Source: Pseudoxanthomonas wuyuanensis
GTDB lineage: Bacteria; Pseudomonadota; Gammaproteobacteria; Xanthomonadales; Xanthomonadaceae
DNA: 64,000 bases
Assembly (NCBI RefSeq): GCF_900215535.1
Contig: NZ_OCND01000001.1
Coordinates: 992,001-1,056,000 of the forward strand
Direction of reading: 5' to 3'
Notes under the pieces: generated by a model
Seen by the model: the letters and a program-made list of their open reading frames with translations, nothing else
The model's database searches: none
Told to the model about the DNA's origin: nothing
Translations under genes and position numbers: made by a program
Part shown: piece after piece, positions 36,754 to 46,669 of the stretch
Layout of the letters: each line of letters begins with the position of its first letter
Position numbering within the stretch: the first letter of the stretch is position 1

Positions 36754-38595
36754 CTACTTCGGCCCTTCTTCGCGGATGGCCTCGGCGGCTTCCTCGTTCA
36801 ACGCGCGGCTTTCGCGGCGCGGCGGAACGAACGGGGTTGGCATCGGCTTCACCGGGGTATTGCCGCGCAGCAGCGGGATGCCGGCGCGGGTATCGCCACC
36901 GGCCGCCAGTTCCAGTTCGAAGCGCTCGGCATCCAGCCGGCGCACCTCCTCGGCGATACTGGCCGCCTCGTCTTCCGGTACGCCCAGCTCGACCAGCGCC
37001 GCTTCGCCAAAATCGACCGCCGACTCGAAGGTCTCGCGGATCTGGAAATCGACGCCGGCGGCAATCAGCTCCAGCGAATGTTCGCGGTCGAAGGAGCGTA
37101 CCAGCAGCTTGGCGTGCGGAAACTCATGGGCCACCAGATCGACAATCTGGTTGGCTGCCGCCCTGTTGTCGATGCAGACCGCAATGGCGCGCGCGCTGCC
37201 GGCGCCGGAGGCATGCAGCACGTCCAGGCGGGTACCGTCGCCATAGTAGATCTTGAAGCCGAATTCCTCGGCGCTGCGGATCATCTCGATGTCGGTATCG
37301 ATGATGGTCACATCGACGTCGCGCGCCAGCAGCGACTGGCTCATCACCTGGCCAAAGCGCCCGAAGCCGATGATCAGCACGCTGCCGACCTGGCCATCTG
37401 CGGCTTCGATGCCATCCATCGATTGCTGCGCCGCCGGCGCCAACCGGCGCAACAGCAGCACGGCCAGCGGCGTCAGCGCCATCGACAGCACCACGATGGC
37501 GGTCATGTTGGCGTTGACGGTGGCGTCGATCACGTTGGCCGATGCCGCCGCGGCAAACAGCACGAACGCGAACTCGCCGCCCTGCGCCATCAGCACCGCC
37601 CGGTCCAGCGCGTCGGCATGGCTGGCGCGGGTGAGCCTTGCCACCGCATAGATGCCCAGCGCCTTGACCACCATCATCGCCAGCACCGCACCGACGATCA
37701 GCGGCCAGCTCCGCGCCACCACGGCCAGATCCAGCGCCATGCCCACGCTGAGGAAGAACAGGCCCAGCAGGATGCCGCGAAACGGCTCGATATCGGCTTC
37801 GATCTGATGGCGGAACGTCGATTCGGACAGCAACACGCCGGCCAGGAACGCACCCATCGCCATCGACAGGCCGCCCAGTTGCATCAGCAAGGCCGCGCCG
37901 AGCACCACCAGCAGCGCCGCCGCGGTCATCACCTCGCGCGCCTTGGCCGCGGCCAGGATGCGGAACAACGGGTTCAGCAGCCAGATGCCGGCGACGACAA
38001 GTCCCACCAGCGAAGCCACGCCGATGCCGATGCCCAGCCAGCGCGATTCGCTCCCCGGCGCCACCACATTGGGCGACATGAACGCCACCACCGCCAACAG
38101 CGGCACGATCAGCAGATCCTCGAACAGCAGGATGGACACCACCTTCTGTCCACGCGGAAGCGCGATATCGCCGCGCTCGCCCAGCAGTTGCATGACCACG
38201 GCGGTGGAAGTCAGCACGAAGCCCATGCCACCGATGAACGACACCGGCAGCGAATACCCGAATGCCAGGCCCACCCCGGTCAGCAACAGCGCGCAGACCG
38301 TAATCTGCAACGTGCCCAGTCCGAAGATCTGCCGGCGCAGGCTCCACAGGTGCGAGGGCCGCATCTCCAGGCCAATCACGAACAGAAACATCACCACGCC
38401 CAGCTCGGCCACATGCAGGATGGACTGCGGGTCGGAAAACCAGGCAAGTCCGAACGGACCGATCGCCAGCCCGGCGGCAAGATAGCCGAGCACCGAGCCC
38501 AATCCCAGGCGGCGGAAGATCGGCACCACCACCACCGCTGCGCCCAGCAGGGCAACGACCTTGATCAGTTCACTGTTTCCGGCTTCCACGCTCAT
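36754..38595 (-). CDS. kefB: KefB/C-type monovalent cation:proton antiporter
   Basis: A 613-residue CPA2 antiporter. About 12 membrane segments occupy residues 10-380, including the potassium/proton region LLFEDLLIVPL. A RCK/TrkA-N NAD-binding domain at about 405-520 starts VLIIGFGRFGQVMS, with IIDTD closing the Rossmann motif. KefB/KefC proteins release potassium during electrophile stress under glutathione control. The C-terminal tail (GPK end) is short and no KefF/KefG-type partner gene is adjacent. The exact ion is inferred. Confidence 0.9.
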   Translation of the reverse strand: MSVEAGNSELIKVVALLGAAVVVVPIFRRLGLGSVLGYLAAGLAIGPFGLAWFSDPQSILHVAELGVVMFLFVIGLEMRPSHLWSLRRQIFGLGTLQITVCALLLTGVGLAFGYSLPVSFIGGMGFVLTSTAVVMQLLGERGDIALPRGQKVVSILLFEDLLIVPLLAVVAFMSPNVVAPGSESRWLGIGIGVASLVGLVVAGIWLLNPLFRILAAAKAREVMTAAALLVVLGAALLMQLGGLSMAMGAFLAGVLLSESTFRHQIEADIEPFRGILLGLFFLSVGMALDLAVVARSWPLIVGAVLAMMVVKALGIYAVARLTRASHADALDRAVLMAQGGEFAFVLFAAAASANVIDATVNANMTAIVVLSMALTPLAVLLLRRLAPAAQQSMDGIEAADGQVGSVLIIGFGRFGQVMSQSLLARDVDVTIIDTDIEMIRSAEEFGFKIYYGDGTRLDVLHASGAGSARAIAVCIDNRAAANQIVDLVAHEFPHAKLLVRSFDREHSLELIAAGVDFQIRETFESAVDFGEAALVELGVPEDEAASIAEEVRRLDAERFELELAAGGDTRAGIPLLRGNTPVKPMPTPFVPPRRESRALNEEAAEAIREEGPK

Positions 38596-38690
38596 CTGGC
38601 GATTCTACCTGCCTGCTTGCGCCCAAGCGCCGGACAAACGCGCAACAAACCGTCCCTGTAGCGGTGGCACGAATGCGGCGTACCGGAGAT

Positions 38691-38942
38691 TCAACGCCGG
38701 CGCGTCTTCCGCGCCAGCCACCATCCCGCCAACGCCGGTATGCCGAACAGCAGCAGATGGATCGGCAGTTCCTCGCCCAACGTATGGCCGTGCAAAAGTC
38801 CGGTACGCAGGTTCAGCAATGACGCCAGCAGCCATACACCGGCAAATACCCATGCGACCTGCGGCCGCTTGGCCGGCTTGGCCAGCCACATCGCCGCCGC
38901 CACGACCGCCAGCCCGATCAGGATGATGACAAGGGTACGCAT
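38691..38942 (-). CDS. small membrane protein
   Basis: An 83-residue protein with three predicted short membrane segments: about 3-20, 28-44 and 60-77 (HLLLFGIPALAGWWLAR). The ATG is preceded by AGGAG at good distance, which supports it as a real gene. No family recognised; it lies alone between the antiporter and moeB. The last residues (RKTRRR) are basic and probably cytoplasmic. Confidence 0.75.
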   Translation of the reverse strand: MRTLVIILIGLAVVAAAMWLAKPAKRPQVAWVFAGVWLLASLLNLRTGLLHGHTLGEELPIHLLLFGIPALAGWWLARKTRRR

Positions 38943-39135
38943 GGGTTCTCCTTATCAAGTGCCGCAGCCCGAGGCGCTGCCGCGCAACGGATTCGGCAAC
39001 GATAGCGCAAAAACCGGCAGCTACGACCAAGCGGCTCCAACAAGGATTCTGTTCGTGTTTTATGGAGCCGGGTTGGCCCGGCTGGCCACGGCTTCGTCCT
39101 GCGGCGCGCACGGTCGCGAGCGCGCGAACGCCTTC

Positions 39136-40272
39136 TCAGCGGACGCCGCAGAACTGCTGATAGTCGATATAACCCGGGAACGGTTTACCGGCTGCGCAGA
39201 CCGAGCACCCGGGATCCGGCCGCAACCGGGTCTCACGGAAACGCATCGCCAGGGCGTCGAAATGCAGCAGCCGGCCGGTCAGCGGCTCGCCGATCTCCAG
39301 CAACAGCTTGATGACCTCGCTGGCCTGCAGCAAGCCGATCACCCCGGGCAACACGCCCAGCACGCCGGCCTCGGCGCAGTTGGGCGCGAACTCCGGCGGC
39401 GGCGGTTCCGGGAACAGGCAGCGGTAGCACGGCGCCACACCACGCTGGCGGCCGGCATCGAACACGCTGACCTGCCCTTCGAACCGCTGCACCGCCCCGT
39501 ACACCAGCGGCCTGGCATGCCTGATGCAGGCATCGTTGAGCAGATAGCGCACCGGGAAATTGTCGGCCCCGTCCAGCACCACGTCCACGCCTTCGAGCAG
39601 GCGGTCGATATTGCCGGACGTCACCCGTTCGGCGACCGCTTCGACCTGCGTGCGCGGATTCAGCGCCGAAAGCGCCGCCTGCGCCGAATCCACCTTGGGC
39701 ATGCCGATGCGCGCCTCGGTGTGCAGGATCTGCCGCTGCAGGTTGCTGCGCTCCACCACATCGTCATCGGCGATGCGCAGATGGCCGATGCCGGCAGCGG
39801 CCAGGTAGTAGGCCGAAGGCGAGCCCAGCCCGCCGGCGCCGATCATCAGCACCCGCGAGCGCTCCAGCCGGCGCTGCCCTTCCGGGCCGATCTCCGGCAG
39901 CAGCAGATGGCGCGAATAGCGCTCATGGAAATCCAGTTGCCCGGCATCCATCTGCGGCCGCACCACCGGCAGCCGCTCGGCGATCCAGCGCGACGTACCG
40001 CCGGCGACCGAGGCAAGATTGGTGTAGCCGGCCGCCTGCAACGCCTGCGCCGCCTGCAGCGAGCGTCCGCCCTGCTGGCAGATCAGCACCACTTCGGCGT
40101 GCCGATCCGGCGCATAGAAGGAAGGGTCGGCCTCCAGGCTGGCCCTGGCAACGCCGCGCGCGCCTTCGGCCTGGCCACTGACCCGTTCGTGCTCTTCGCG
40201 CACGTCGAGAAAGACCGCGCCGCGCGCCAGCCGTTCGCAAACTTCGGCGGGAGTGATTTCGCGGATGCCCAT
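39136..40272 (-). CDS. moeB: molybdopterin-synthase adenylyltransferase with N-terminal rhodanese domain
   Basis: A 378-residue fusion. Residues 1-100 are a rhodanese domain with active Cys65 in LICQQGGRS. The rest is a ThiF/MoeB E1-like domain: nucleotide motif GAGGLGSPSAYYLA, DDDVVERSNLQRQ, and zinc pairs CYRC and CSVC. MoeB adenylates the small subunit of molybdopterin synthase; the rhodanese half probably provides sulfur transfer. It is read after moeA with 25 bp between. Similar fusions (MoeZ-like) exist, but here the rhodanese is N-terminal. Confidence 0.92.
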   Translation of the reverse strand: MGIREITPAEVCERLARGAVFLDVREEHERVSGQAEGARGVARASLEADPSFYAPDRHAEVVLICQQGGRSLQAAQALQAAGYTNLASVAGGTSRWIAERLPVVRPQMDAGQLDFHERYSRHLLLPEIGPEGQRRLERSRVLMIGAGGLGSPSAYYLAAAGIGHLRIADDDVVERSNLQRQILHTEARIGMPKVDSAQAALSALNPRTQVEAVAERVTSGNIDRLLEGVDVVLDGADNFPVRYLLNDACIRHARPLVYGAVQRFEGQVSVFDAGRQRGVAPCYRCLFPEPPPPEFAPNCAEAGVLGVLPGVIGLLQASEVIKLLLEIGEPLTGRLLHFDALAMRFRETRLRPDPGCSVCAAGKPFPGYIDYQQFCGVR

Positions 40273-40297
40273 GCCCGGATTATCGCGCAACCATGTC

Positions 40298-41515
40298 TCA
40301 GTAGCCGAACACTTCGACAACATCGCCAACCGCGTAGTCGCGCGCACCGTCCGGCAACGCCAGCAGCACGTCGCTGTCGGCGGCAGCGCGCAGCCGGTGC
40401 GAAGCGTCGGCCGGATGCGGCAACACCGACAGCCGCCCGTCCTGGCCGTATTGCAGGCGCCCGCGAAGGAATTCGTAACGTTCGTGACTCTTGCGCCACG
40501 GCGCCGCCAGCGCAGCGAAGCGGCGCGCTCGCGGCTCCGTCCTGCCCTGCAATCCGTCCAGCAGCGCGCATCCCAGCGTCTGGAAAGTCGCCAGCGCCGA
40601 GACCGGATTGCCCGGCAATCCGAGGAACGCCGCACGTTCCAACGCCCCGAACAGCACCGGCATGCCCGGCTTCATGCGTACCTTCCAGAAATGTATCTGG
40701 CCTTGCGCAGCCAACAGCGCCGGCAGGTAGTCCTTCTGCCCGGCCGATACGCCGCCGCAGGTGACTACCACATCGAACGCCGAAGCGGCATCGCGCAACT
40801 GCGGGGCGATGCGCGCCGGGTCGTCCGGCAGGCTGGGCCAGGCAGTAGGTTCCAGGCCCTGCGCACGCAGCAAACCCATCAGCAGTTCGCGATTGCTGTT
40901 GTAGATCTGCCCTGGCCCCAGCGGCAGGCCGGGCTCGATCAGCTCGTCGCCAGTGGTGAACACTGCCACCGTCGGCCGCTGCGCGACCTGCAGCTCGGCC
41001 AGTCCCAGCGCCGAAGCCAGGCTCAGCCGCGCCGGCGTCAACAACTGGCCCGCCGCCAGCACCTGCTCGCCCACTGCGACGTCCTCGCCGGCCGCACGGA
41101 TGTCGGCGCCGGGCATGGGCACGCTATCGAAGCTTATCGAACCGTCCTGCTCGCGGACATCCTCGCGGATGATGACGGTATCGGCACCGGCCGGCAGCGG
41201 CGCGCCGGTGGTGATGCGGGCGCACTCGCCCGGGCCGATACGCAGCCCGACGCTGTAGCCGGCGAATTGCTCGCCGACAATCCGCAACCGCGTGCCGCCC
41301 TCGCCGAGCACATCGGCATGGCGCAGCGCAAACCCGTCCATCCGGCTGTTGTCGAAAGGCGGCAGCGGAATCGGCGCCTGCACCGGCCCGGCAAGGATGC
41401 GGCCGTCCGCCCGGCGGGTGGCCACGCGTTCGCTGCCCAGCCTACGCGCAGCGGCGACGCGCCGGACGATGGCCAGCGCTTCGGGATAGGCGACGCGGCC
41501 GGGAAAATCGCTCAT
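40298..41515 (-). CDS. moeA: molybdopterin molybdotransferase
   Basis: A 405-residue MoeA inserting molybdate into adenylated molybdopterin. Family motifs seen are PPFDNSRMDGFA, GAPLPAGADTVI, TGDELIEPG, GGVSAGQKDYLP and GLPGNPVSALA. ATG at 41515 is chosen over 41530, which adds five alanine-rich residues. It lies 28 bp after der on the same strand, before moeB. No molybdenum-cofactor riboswitch fits in the short spacer. Confidence 0.94.
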   Translation of the reverse strand: MSDFPGRVAYPEALAIVRRVAAARRLGSERVATRRADGRILAGPVQAPIPLPPFDNSRMDGFALRHADVLGEGGTRLRIVGEQFAGYSVGLRIGPGECARITTGAPLPAGADTVIIREDVREQDGSISFDSVPMPGADIRAAGEDVAVGEQVLAAGQLLTPARLSLASALGLAELQVAQRPTVAVFTTGDELIEPGLPLGPGQIYNSNRELLMGLLRAQGLEPTAWPSLPDDPARIAPQLRDAASAFDVVVTCGGVSAGQKDYLPALLAAQGQIHFWKVRMKPGMPVLFGALERAAFLGLPGNPVSALATFQTLGCALLDGLQGRTEPRARRFAALAAPWRKSHERYEFLRGRLQYGQDGRLSVLPHPADASHRLRAAADSDVLLALPDGARDYAVGDVVEVFGY

Positions 41516-41543
41516 CGCGGCGGCGCCCACGGCATCACGCGGG

Positions 41544-42959
41544 CTACTTGCCGCGCTTGACGTGCCGGATCAGCCGGCGCTTCTTGGCCACCTGGCGCTC
41601 GGTCAGCACGTTCTTCTTGCCTTCGTACGGATTGACGCCTTCCTTGAAGACAAAGCGCACCGGCGTGCCGACCAGCTTGAAACGCTTGCGGAAAAAATTC
41701 TCCAGGTAGCGTTTATAGGACTCGGGCAACACCTTCAGGCGGGTGCCGTGCACGATGAAGGTCGGCGGATTGGTGCCGCCGGGATGCACGAAGCGAAGCT
41801 TGGAAACATGGCCGCGGATGCTCGGCGGCGGATTGGTCTCGTAGGCGATTTCCAGCGCCTTGTTGACTTCGCTGGTGCCCAGTTCCCTGGTCGCCGATGC
41901 ATGCGCGCGATGGATGGCGCGGAACAGCTCGCGCAAGCCCGAGCCATGTTTGGCGGAAATCCGCACCGCCTCGGCCCACTCGACGAAACTCAGCTTGCGC
42001 GCCAACAACGATTCGGCCTGTTCGCGCTGGTAGACGGTCAGTCCGTCCCATTTGTTGATCGCCACCACCAGGGCGCGGCCGGCATCCAGGATGGCGCCCA
42101 GCACGCTGGCGTCCTGGTCGGTGACGCCCTCGGTGGCATCCAGCAGCAGCACCGCGACCTGGCATTGTTCGATCGCCTGCAGGGTCTTGACGATGGAGAA
42201 CTTCTCCACGGCTTCGTCGACCTTGGACTTGCGGCGCAGCCCGGCAGTATCGACCAAGCGGTACTGGCGGCCATCGCGCTCCAGATCCACGGCGATCGAA
42301 TCGCGGGTGGTGCCCGGCACCTCGGAGGCGATCATCCGCTCTTCGCCCAGCAGCCGGTTGACCAGCGTGGACTTGCCCACATTGGGGCGGCCGACGAACG
42401 CGATGCGCATGCGCGACGGATCGTCGTCCAGCTCTTCGGCATCACCCTCTTCCGGCAGCCGCGCCAGGATCTCTTCCAGCAATTCGTCGATGCCCTGGCG
42501 ATGCGCGGCCGAAACGGCGAGCACATCGCTGAAGCCGTAGCGGGCAAAATCCGAACGCACCGTGGTTTCGTCCATGCCGTCGATCTTGTTGATCACCAGC
42601 ACGGTGGGACGGGCGGTCTTGCGCAGCCAGGCCAGGATTTCGTCGTCCAGCGCCGAAGCGCCCTCGCGGCCGTCGACGACGAACAACACAAGGTCCGACT
42701 CCTCGGCCGCCGAACGGGCCTGGCGCGCGGTGGCGCCGGCCAGTCCCTGGGTTTCCAGGTGCACGCCCTCGCCGGCGATGCCGCCGGTATCGACCACCGC
42801 GAATGGAGCTTCCGGGTCCAGCCGGCACACGCCGTAATTGCGGTCGCGGGTCACCCCCGGCTGGTCGTGCACCAGGGCATCGCGGCTGCGGGTCAGCGCA
42901 TTGAACAGCGTCGATTTGCCGACATTGGGACGGCCCACCAGGGCGACAAGGGGAAGCAT
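41544..42959 (-). CDS. der: ribosome biogenesis GTPase Der (EngA)
   Basis: A 471-residue double-GTPase for 50S subunit assembly. Two G domains are seen: G1 in [12 protein letters not shown] (about 9-20) and again [13 protein letters not shown] near 187, with NKID and NKWD for guanine specificity. The C-terminal KH-like domain ends [13 protein letters not shown]. Switch motifs DTGG and DTAG follow each P-loop. It follows bamB by 146 bp on the minus strand. Confidence 0.97.
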   Translation of the reverse strand: MLPLVALVGRPNVGKSTLFNALTRSRDALVHDQPGVTRDRNYGVCRLDPEAPFAVVDTGGIAGEGVHLETQGLAGATARQARSAAEESDLVLFVVDGREGASALDDEILAWLRKTARPTVLVINKIDGMDETTVRSDFARYGFSDVLAVSAAHRQGIDELLEEILARLPEEGDAEELDDDPSRMRIAFVGRPNVGKSTLVNRLLGEERMIASEVPGTTRDSIAVDLERDGRQYRLVDTAGLRRKSKVDEAVEKFSIVKTLQAIEQCQVAVLLLDATEGVTDQDASVLGAILDAGRALVVAINKWDGLTVYQREQAESLLARKLSFVEWAEAVRISAKHGSGLRELFRAIHRAHASATRELGTSEVNKALEIAYETNPPPSIRGHVSKLRFVHPGGTNPPTFIVHGTRLKVLPESYKRYLENFFRKRFKLVGTPVRFVFKEGVNPYEGKKNVLTERQVAKKRRLIRHVKRGK

Positions 42960-43105
42960 GGAAAAACCGGAATAGGAGTGGGAAGACAGGATGAAGATAG
43001 CGCCGCCGGCGACGGTAGCACGGATTCGGGAATGCGAAACCCGGATAGCGAACCGGGGCGTTTCCGCCCCGGCGCTTCCTTCCCTATTTCCGCCGCGTTA
43101 CGGCT

Positions 43106-44326
43106 TCATTGCAGACGGAAAGCGGTCAATTCGCCCTTGACGTTCTGTACCAGCAGGATGCCGTCGGCAACGACCGGCTTGCCGCGCACGGGCTTGCCGC
43201 CAACCCGGGCCCGCGCCGCCTGTTCGCCGTTATCCAGCCGCAACCAGTGCACATAACCATCGAAATCGCCGACAACCGCGTAGTCGCCGTGGATGGTCGG
43301 GGCGGTCAGCGAGCGTCGCGCCAGCGACGGCTGCGACCACATCGCCGCGCCGCTGTACTTGTCCAGCGCCCAGACCGTACCGCCCAGATCGGAGACCACC
43401 ACATAGCTGCTGGACACGTCCAGGCCGCCAACCCCGCCGTTTTCGCGGGTCCACAGCGGTCGGCCGCTCGGCCCTTCGATGGCCACGGTTTCCTGCTTGT
43501 AGCTGGTCGCAAACAGGGTGGTGCCTTCCAGCACCGGCGCACCGTCGACGTCGGCCATGCGCTCGAGCTCGCTGCGGCCATCGGGCACGGCGATGGTCTG
43601 CTCCCACAACACCCGGCCGTCGTTGAGCGACAACGCCGCCACCGTGCCGTCGTCGTTGCCGACAAACAGCACCCCCGGCCCCAGCGTCAGCGAGGCATTG
43701 CCGCGCACGGTCAGATTCGGCAGATCATGCACCCAGAACCAGCGGCGCTCGCCGTTGCCTGCATCGAATGCCGACACCCGGCCATCGTTGGAACGCACCA
43801 GCACCAGCCCCTGGCCGATGGCCGGGGCGGAAATCACCTCGCTGGGCACCTTGGCGCGCCACTTTTCGCTGCCGTCGCTGGCATCGAGCGCAATCACCTG
43901 GCCATCCAGCGTACCGATGGCGACCAGGCCGGCGCCAGCGCCGGGACCGCCCGAAAGCCGCAAGTCAGGCTGTTTCTTGACCTTTTCCGGCTGGTACTTC
44001 CACAGTTGCTTGCCGGTCTGAAGGTCCAGCGCACGCACGCCGCCTTCCACGGCCGCCGCGTAGACCCGGCCATCGAGCACCGCCGGCACCTGGCGCAGGC
44101 CCAGCAGGTCTTCACCCTTGCCGACTCCGGTGCTCCACAGTTTGGAAACGTTCGCCGAGGCGGTGAAATCGACCAGCTCCGCCGGCTCGGTCGGCTTCTC
44201 CCCTTCCTTGCTCTTGCCGCCGAACCAGCCCTTGACGGTGCTGCACCCGGACAGCAGCGCGACCACCGCAAGCGCCGCAAGTAAGTGTTTCGGAGCTTTC
44301 GCGAGCATCTTCAAGTGCGGCCTCAT
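43106..44326 (-). CDS. bamB: outer membrane assembly lipoprotein BamB
   Basis: A 406-residue lipoprotein. The signal peptide ends in lipobox LLSGC with lipidated Cys28. The mature part is an eight-bladed beta-propeller of PQQ-type repeats, visible as recurring ALD/W blocks (ALDLQTGKQLW, VIALDASDGSEKW, VSAFDAGNGERRW). BamB supports the Bam complex in folding outer membrane proteins. Its ATG overlaps the yfgM-like stop (TGATG). This order, yfgM-bamB-der, is conserved in gammaproteobacteria. Confidence 0.95.
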   Translation of the reverse strand: MRPHLKMLAKAPKHLLAALAVVALLSGCSTVKGWFGGKSKEGEKPTEPAELVDFTASANVSKLWSTGVGKGEDLLGLRQVPAVLDGRVYAAAVEGGVRALDLQTGKQLWKYQPEKVKKQPDLRLSGGPGAGAGLVAIGTLDGQVIALDASDGSEKWRAKVPSEVISAPAIGQGLVLVRSNDGRVSAFDAGNGERRWFWVHDLPNLTVRGNASLTLGPGVLFVGNDDGTVAALSLNDGRVLWEQTIAVPDGRSELERMADVDGAPVLEGTTLFATSYKQETVAIEGPSGRPLWTRENGGVGGLDVSSSYVVVSDLGGTVWALDKYSGAAMWSQPSLARRSLTAPTIHGDYAVVGDFDGYVHWLRLDNGEQAARARVGGKPVRGKPVVADGILLVQNVKGELTAFRLQ

Positions 44327-44964
44327 CAGGTCGGTTCCCCGGTTTTCGGAGGCGTACCACCGGCATCGGTAAGTTTCAGTTCCACCAGGCGGCGCTGCGG
44401 AGCTGCGACATCCAGCCCGGTCAGCGCCTGCGCGTAGGCCTCGCGCGCTTCATCGCGCTTGCCGCTGGCCAGCAGCGCATCGCCGCGCACCTCAAGGCTT
44501 TCCGAATCGCTGGCCTGGGCCAGCAGCGTCAAGGCTTCGTCGGCCTTGCCGGCATCGATCAGCAGACGCGCGAGGCGGCGGTCGACCAGCGGTTGCAAGG
44601 AAGGCTCGGGAGCGATGCCGCGCAACGTGGCGATGGCCGCATCGCGCTCGCCGGCATCCACCTGCGCCTTGGCCAGACGCAGTTCCGCCAGGTCGGCATA
44701 GATGTCGCGCTTGCTGCCTGCCAGCGCGGTGACCGCGGCCTGCGCCTTCTTCAGATCGTCCCCGGCTGCGGCTTCCATTGCGGCCTGGTAATCGAGATGG
44801 GTCTTTTCGTCCTGGGCGGCCTGCTGCTTCTGCCACCATTGCCAGCCGAAAATGACAGCAAGGCCCAGGGCCACGCCACCGAAAAGACCGGTTGCGTTGT
44901 TCCTGAGCCAGCTGCGGACGCGTTCGCCTTGTTCGTGTTCGTCAAGCAGATCGTCAATCGCCAT
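44326..44964 (-). CDS. YfgM-like TPR membrane protein
   Basis: A 212-residue ancillary SecYEG-associated protein. A short cytoplasmic start (MAIDDLLDEHEQGERVRSWL) leads into one membrane helix (about 26-43, GLFGGVALGLAVIFGWQWW) and a periplasmic tetratricopeptide-like domain. The family is thought to bridge the translocon and periplasmic chaperones. It overlaps bamB by one base and follows rodZ by 56 bp. A histidyl-tRNA synthetase gene often found here in other genera is missing. Confidence 0.9.
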   Translation of the reverse strand: MAIDDLLDEHEQGERVRSWLRNNATGLFGGVALGLAVIFGWQWWQKQQAAQDEKTHLDYQAAMEAAAGDDLKKAQAAVTALAGSKRDIYADLAELRLAKAQVDAGERDAAIATLRGIAPEPSLQPLVDRRLARLLIDAGKADEALTLLAQASDSESLEVRGDALLASGKRDEAREAYAQALTGLDVAAPQRRLVELKLTDAGGTPPKTGEPT

Positions 44965-45020
44965 GCGTACTCTTGTCCCGTCGCAGCGGGATCTTGTTTG
45001 GTTGGACAGACCCGCGCGGG

Positions 45021-45854
45021 TCAGTCGGCGACCGGCGCGAGGGAACCGTCAGAGGATACCGCAAAGCGCGCGACATTCGCGCGCCGGTACGCGGCGGTGT
45101 CCACCGTACTACCTGCATGCTGAACCTCGACCGCCGCCGCATTGCCCAGCACGACCCGCGCAACCTGGCCGATGGCATAGCTGCGTTCCTCGCCTGCCCT
45201 GAGCAGCGATTGCTCGAGCGTGCTGCCATCGGCGGCGGTGATCTGGACCCAGCTGTCGCCGCTGAAACGAAGCTTCAGGGCCGCCGCCTGCGGGCGCGGA
45301 ATCGGCGCGATCGACGCGACATAAGGCGTCGCCGCCGGCCGGCTACCCGGGGTGGCCTGGGTGGAGCCCGCCCCGGCAGGCGCGCTGCCCCGAGCCGACG
45401 ATTCGGCACCCTCCAGGTCCAGCGAAGCGGTGCGCTGTTCCCCCTTGTTGCTCAGATGCGGCTGGGTCGCCAGCCATACCGGTACGGCAATCGCCGCGGT
45501 GATCACGATATAGACGGCTCGGCGGGCCGCGCTTTCGAAGAAACGCTGGAACCTGGGCGTATAGCTGTGGCTGACCAGCTCGGCAGGCCGCACCGTTTCC
45601 AGTTCCGCCTGTTGCAGATACGGTTCGATATCGATCTTGAGCAGGCGCGCGTAGTTTCTCAGCTGGCCGCGCACGAATACCGGAGCGCCCAGCAGTCCCC
45701 ACTGCTCGTCCTCCAGCGCCTGCAACACCTTCAACGGCATCTTCAGCCGGCTGCTGGCTTCCGATTGGCTCAGGCCCGCTTTGTCACGTGCTTCCCGCAG
45801 AACAGCTCCGCAGCCTCCGACCTGCTGCGTCTGAATCCGGTTTGAATCGGTCAT
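45021..45854 (-). CDS. rodZ: RodZ-like cytoskeleton-anchoring HTH membrane protein
   Basis: A 277-residue protein. The N-terminal HTH_25 domain (about 13-80) has the RodZ pattern LREARDKAGLSQSEASSRL, and LLGAPVFVRGQLRNYARLL, which contacts MreB. One membrane helix lies at about 112-130 (AVYIVITAAIAVPVWLA). A proline/alanine linker leads to a C-terminal DUF4115 periplasmic domain (LRFSGDSWVQITAADG). It links the MreB filament with the cell wall machinery. The ATG overlaps the pilF stop (ATGA). Confidence 0.9.
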   Translation of the reverse strand: MTDSNRIQTQQVGGCGAVLREARDKAGLSQSEASSRLKMPLKVLQALEDEQWGLLGAPVFVRGQLRNYARLLKIDIEPYLQQAELETVRPAELVSHSYTPRFQRFFESAARRAVYIVITAAIAVPVWLATQPHLSNKGEQRTASLDLEGAESSARGSAPAGAGSTQATPGSRPAATPYVASIAPIPRPQAAALKLRFSGDSWVQITAADGSTLEQSLLRAGEERSYAIGQVARVVLGNAAAVEVQHAGSTVDTAAYRRANVARFAVSSDGSLAPVAD

Positions 45855-46669
45855 GGCACCGCGTTTCCCCCTAGATTAGCTTCGACCGTGCCGGGAAACT
45901 CCGCCCGTAACCGCTGAACATATCGGCTGGCGGCCGTCCTGTCGCCGAGCCTTTCTTCGATTTGTGACGCAAGTTTTAGCATATCGGCACTGGCCGGTGC
46001 AGCCGCCAGCCGCCTTTCGACGAAGGCGCGCGCCTCGAAATAGCGCCGATGATGGAATTCGCTTTCGGCCATCGCGCCCAGCGCGAACGGATTGCCCGGC
46101 TCCAGCGCCAGAGCCTGGCGAAGGTCGCGCTCGGCGCGTTCGTACTGCCCGCTCTTGAGCGCGCAGCCGCCGGCGTTGGCCAGTGCCGAGGCCGGGGTGG
46201 CGTAGTCGGGAGCGGCCAGCGCACGGTCGAACCAGACCAGCGACTCGGCGGCAAAACCATTGCCGCACAGCCATGCGCCGTAGTTGTTCTGTACCCCGCC
46301 ATTGCCCGGCGCCAGCTCGGCGGCGCGCCGGTAGTAGGCGCCGGCCTGCTCGGAACGGCCGCGGCGGTCCTCAATCACCGCCATCAGCGTGTTGGCATCG
46401 GCCGATTCCGGCGAGCTCTTCAGAATCGCCTTGACTTCGCGTTCGGCAGCGTCGAAATCTCCGCTCTGCACGCGCTGGGTAGCCCTGGCCATCCGTTGCT
46501 GGTCGGCCAGGCGCCGTTTGGTCGCCGGACTGTCGCTGACCTGGTAGTCCTGCGCGATCTGTTCGCCGTCCTTGCGCTGCATCTTGGGCTTGATGAAGGT
46601 CAGGCGGCTGCAGCCGCCCAGCAGCAGCACCGCAAGCGCCAGCAGCCAGCCTCCCTCACGCAGCCGCAT
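45851..46669 (-). CDS. pilW: type IV pilus biogenesis lipoprotein PilF/PilW
   Basis: A 272-residue TPR lipoprotein needed to assemble the PilQ secretin. The lipobox is LLLGGC near residue 20. At least five TPR-like helices pairs follow, including [15 protein letters not shown] and [31 protein letters not shown]-type units. The position between rlmN and rodZ is conserved in Pseudomonas and Xanthomonas. Its start overlaps the rlmN end by 14 bp. Named pilW in Neisseria/Pseudomonas nomenclature, pilF in others. Confidence 0.92.
   Translation of the reverse strand: MRLREGGWLLALAVLLLGGCSRLTFIKPKMQRKDGEQIAQDYQVSDSPATKRRLADQQRMARATQRVQSGDFDAAEREVKAILKSSPESADANTLMAVIEDRRGRSEQAGAYYRRAAELAPGNGGVQNNYGAWLCGNGFAAESLVWFDRALAAPDYATPASALANAGGCALKSGQYERAERDLRQALALEPGNPFALGAMAESEFHHRRYFEARAFVERRLAAAPASADMLKLASQIEERLGDRTAASRYVQRLRAEFPGTVEANLGGNAVP

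Noticed and set aside
41516-41543. Molybdenum-cofactor riboswitch before moeA
   Set aside because: The spacer is only 28 bp, too short for the aptamer.
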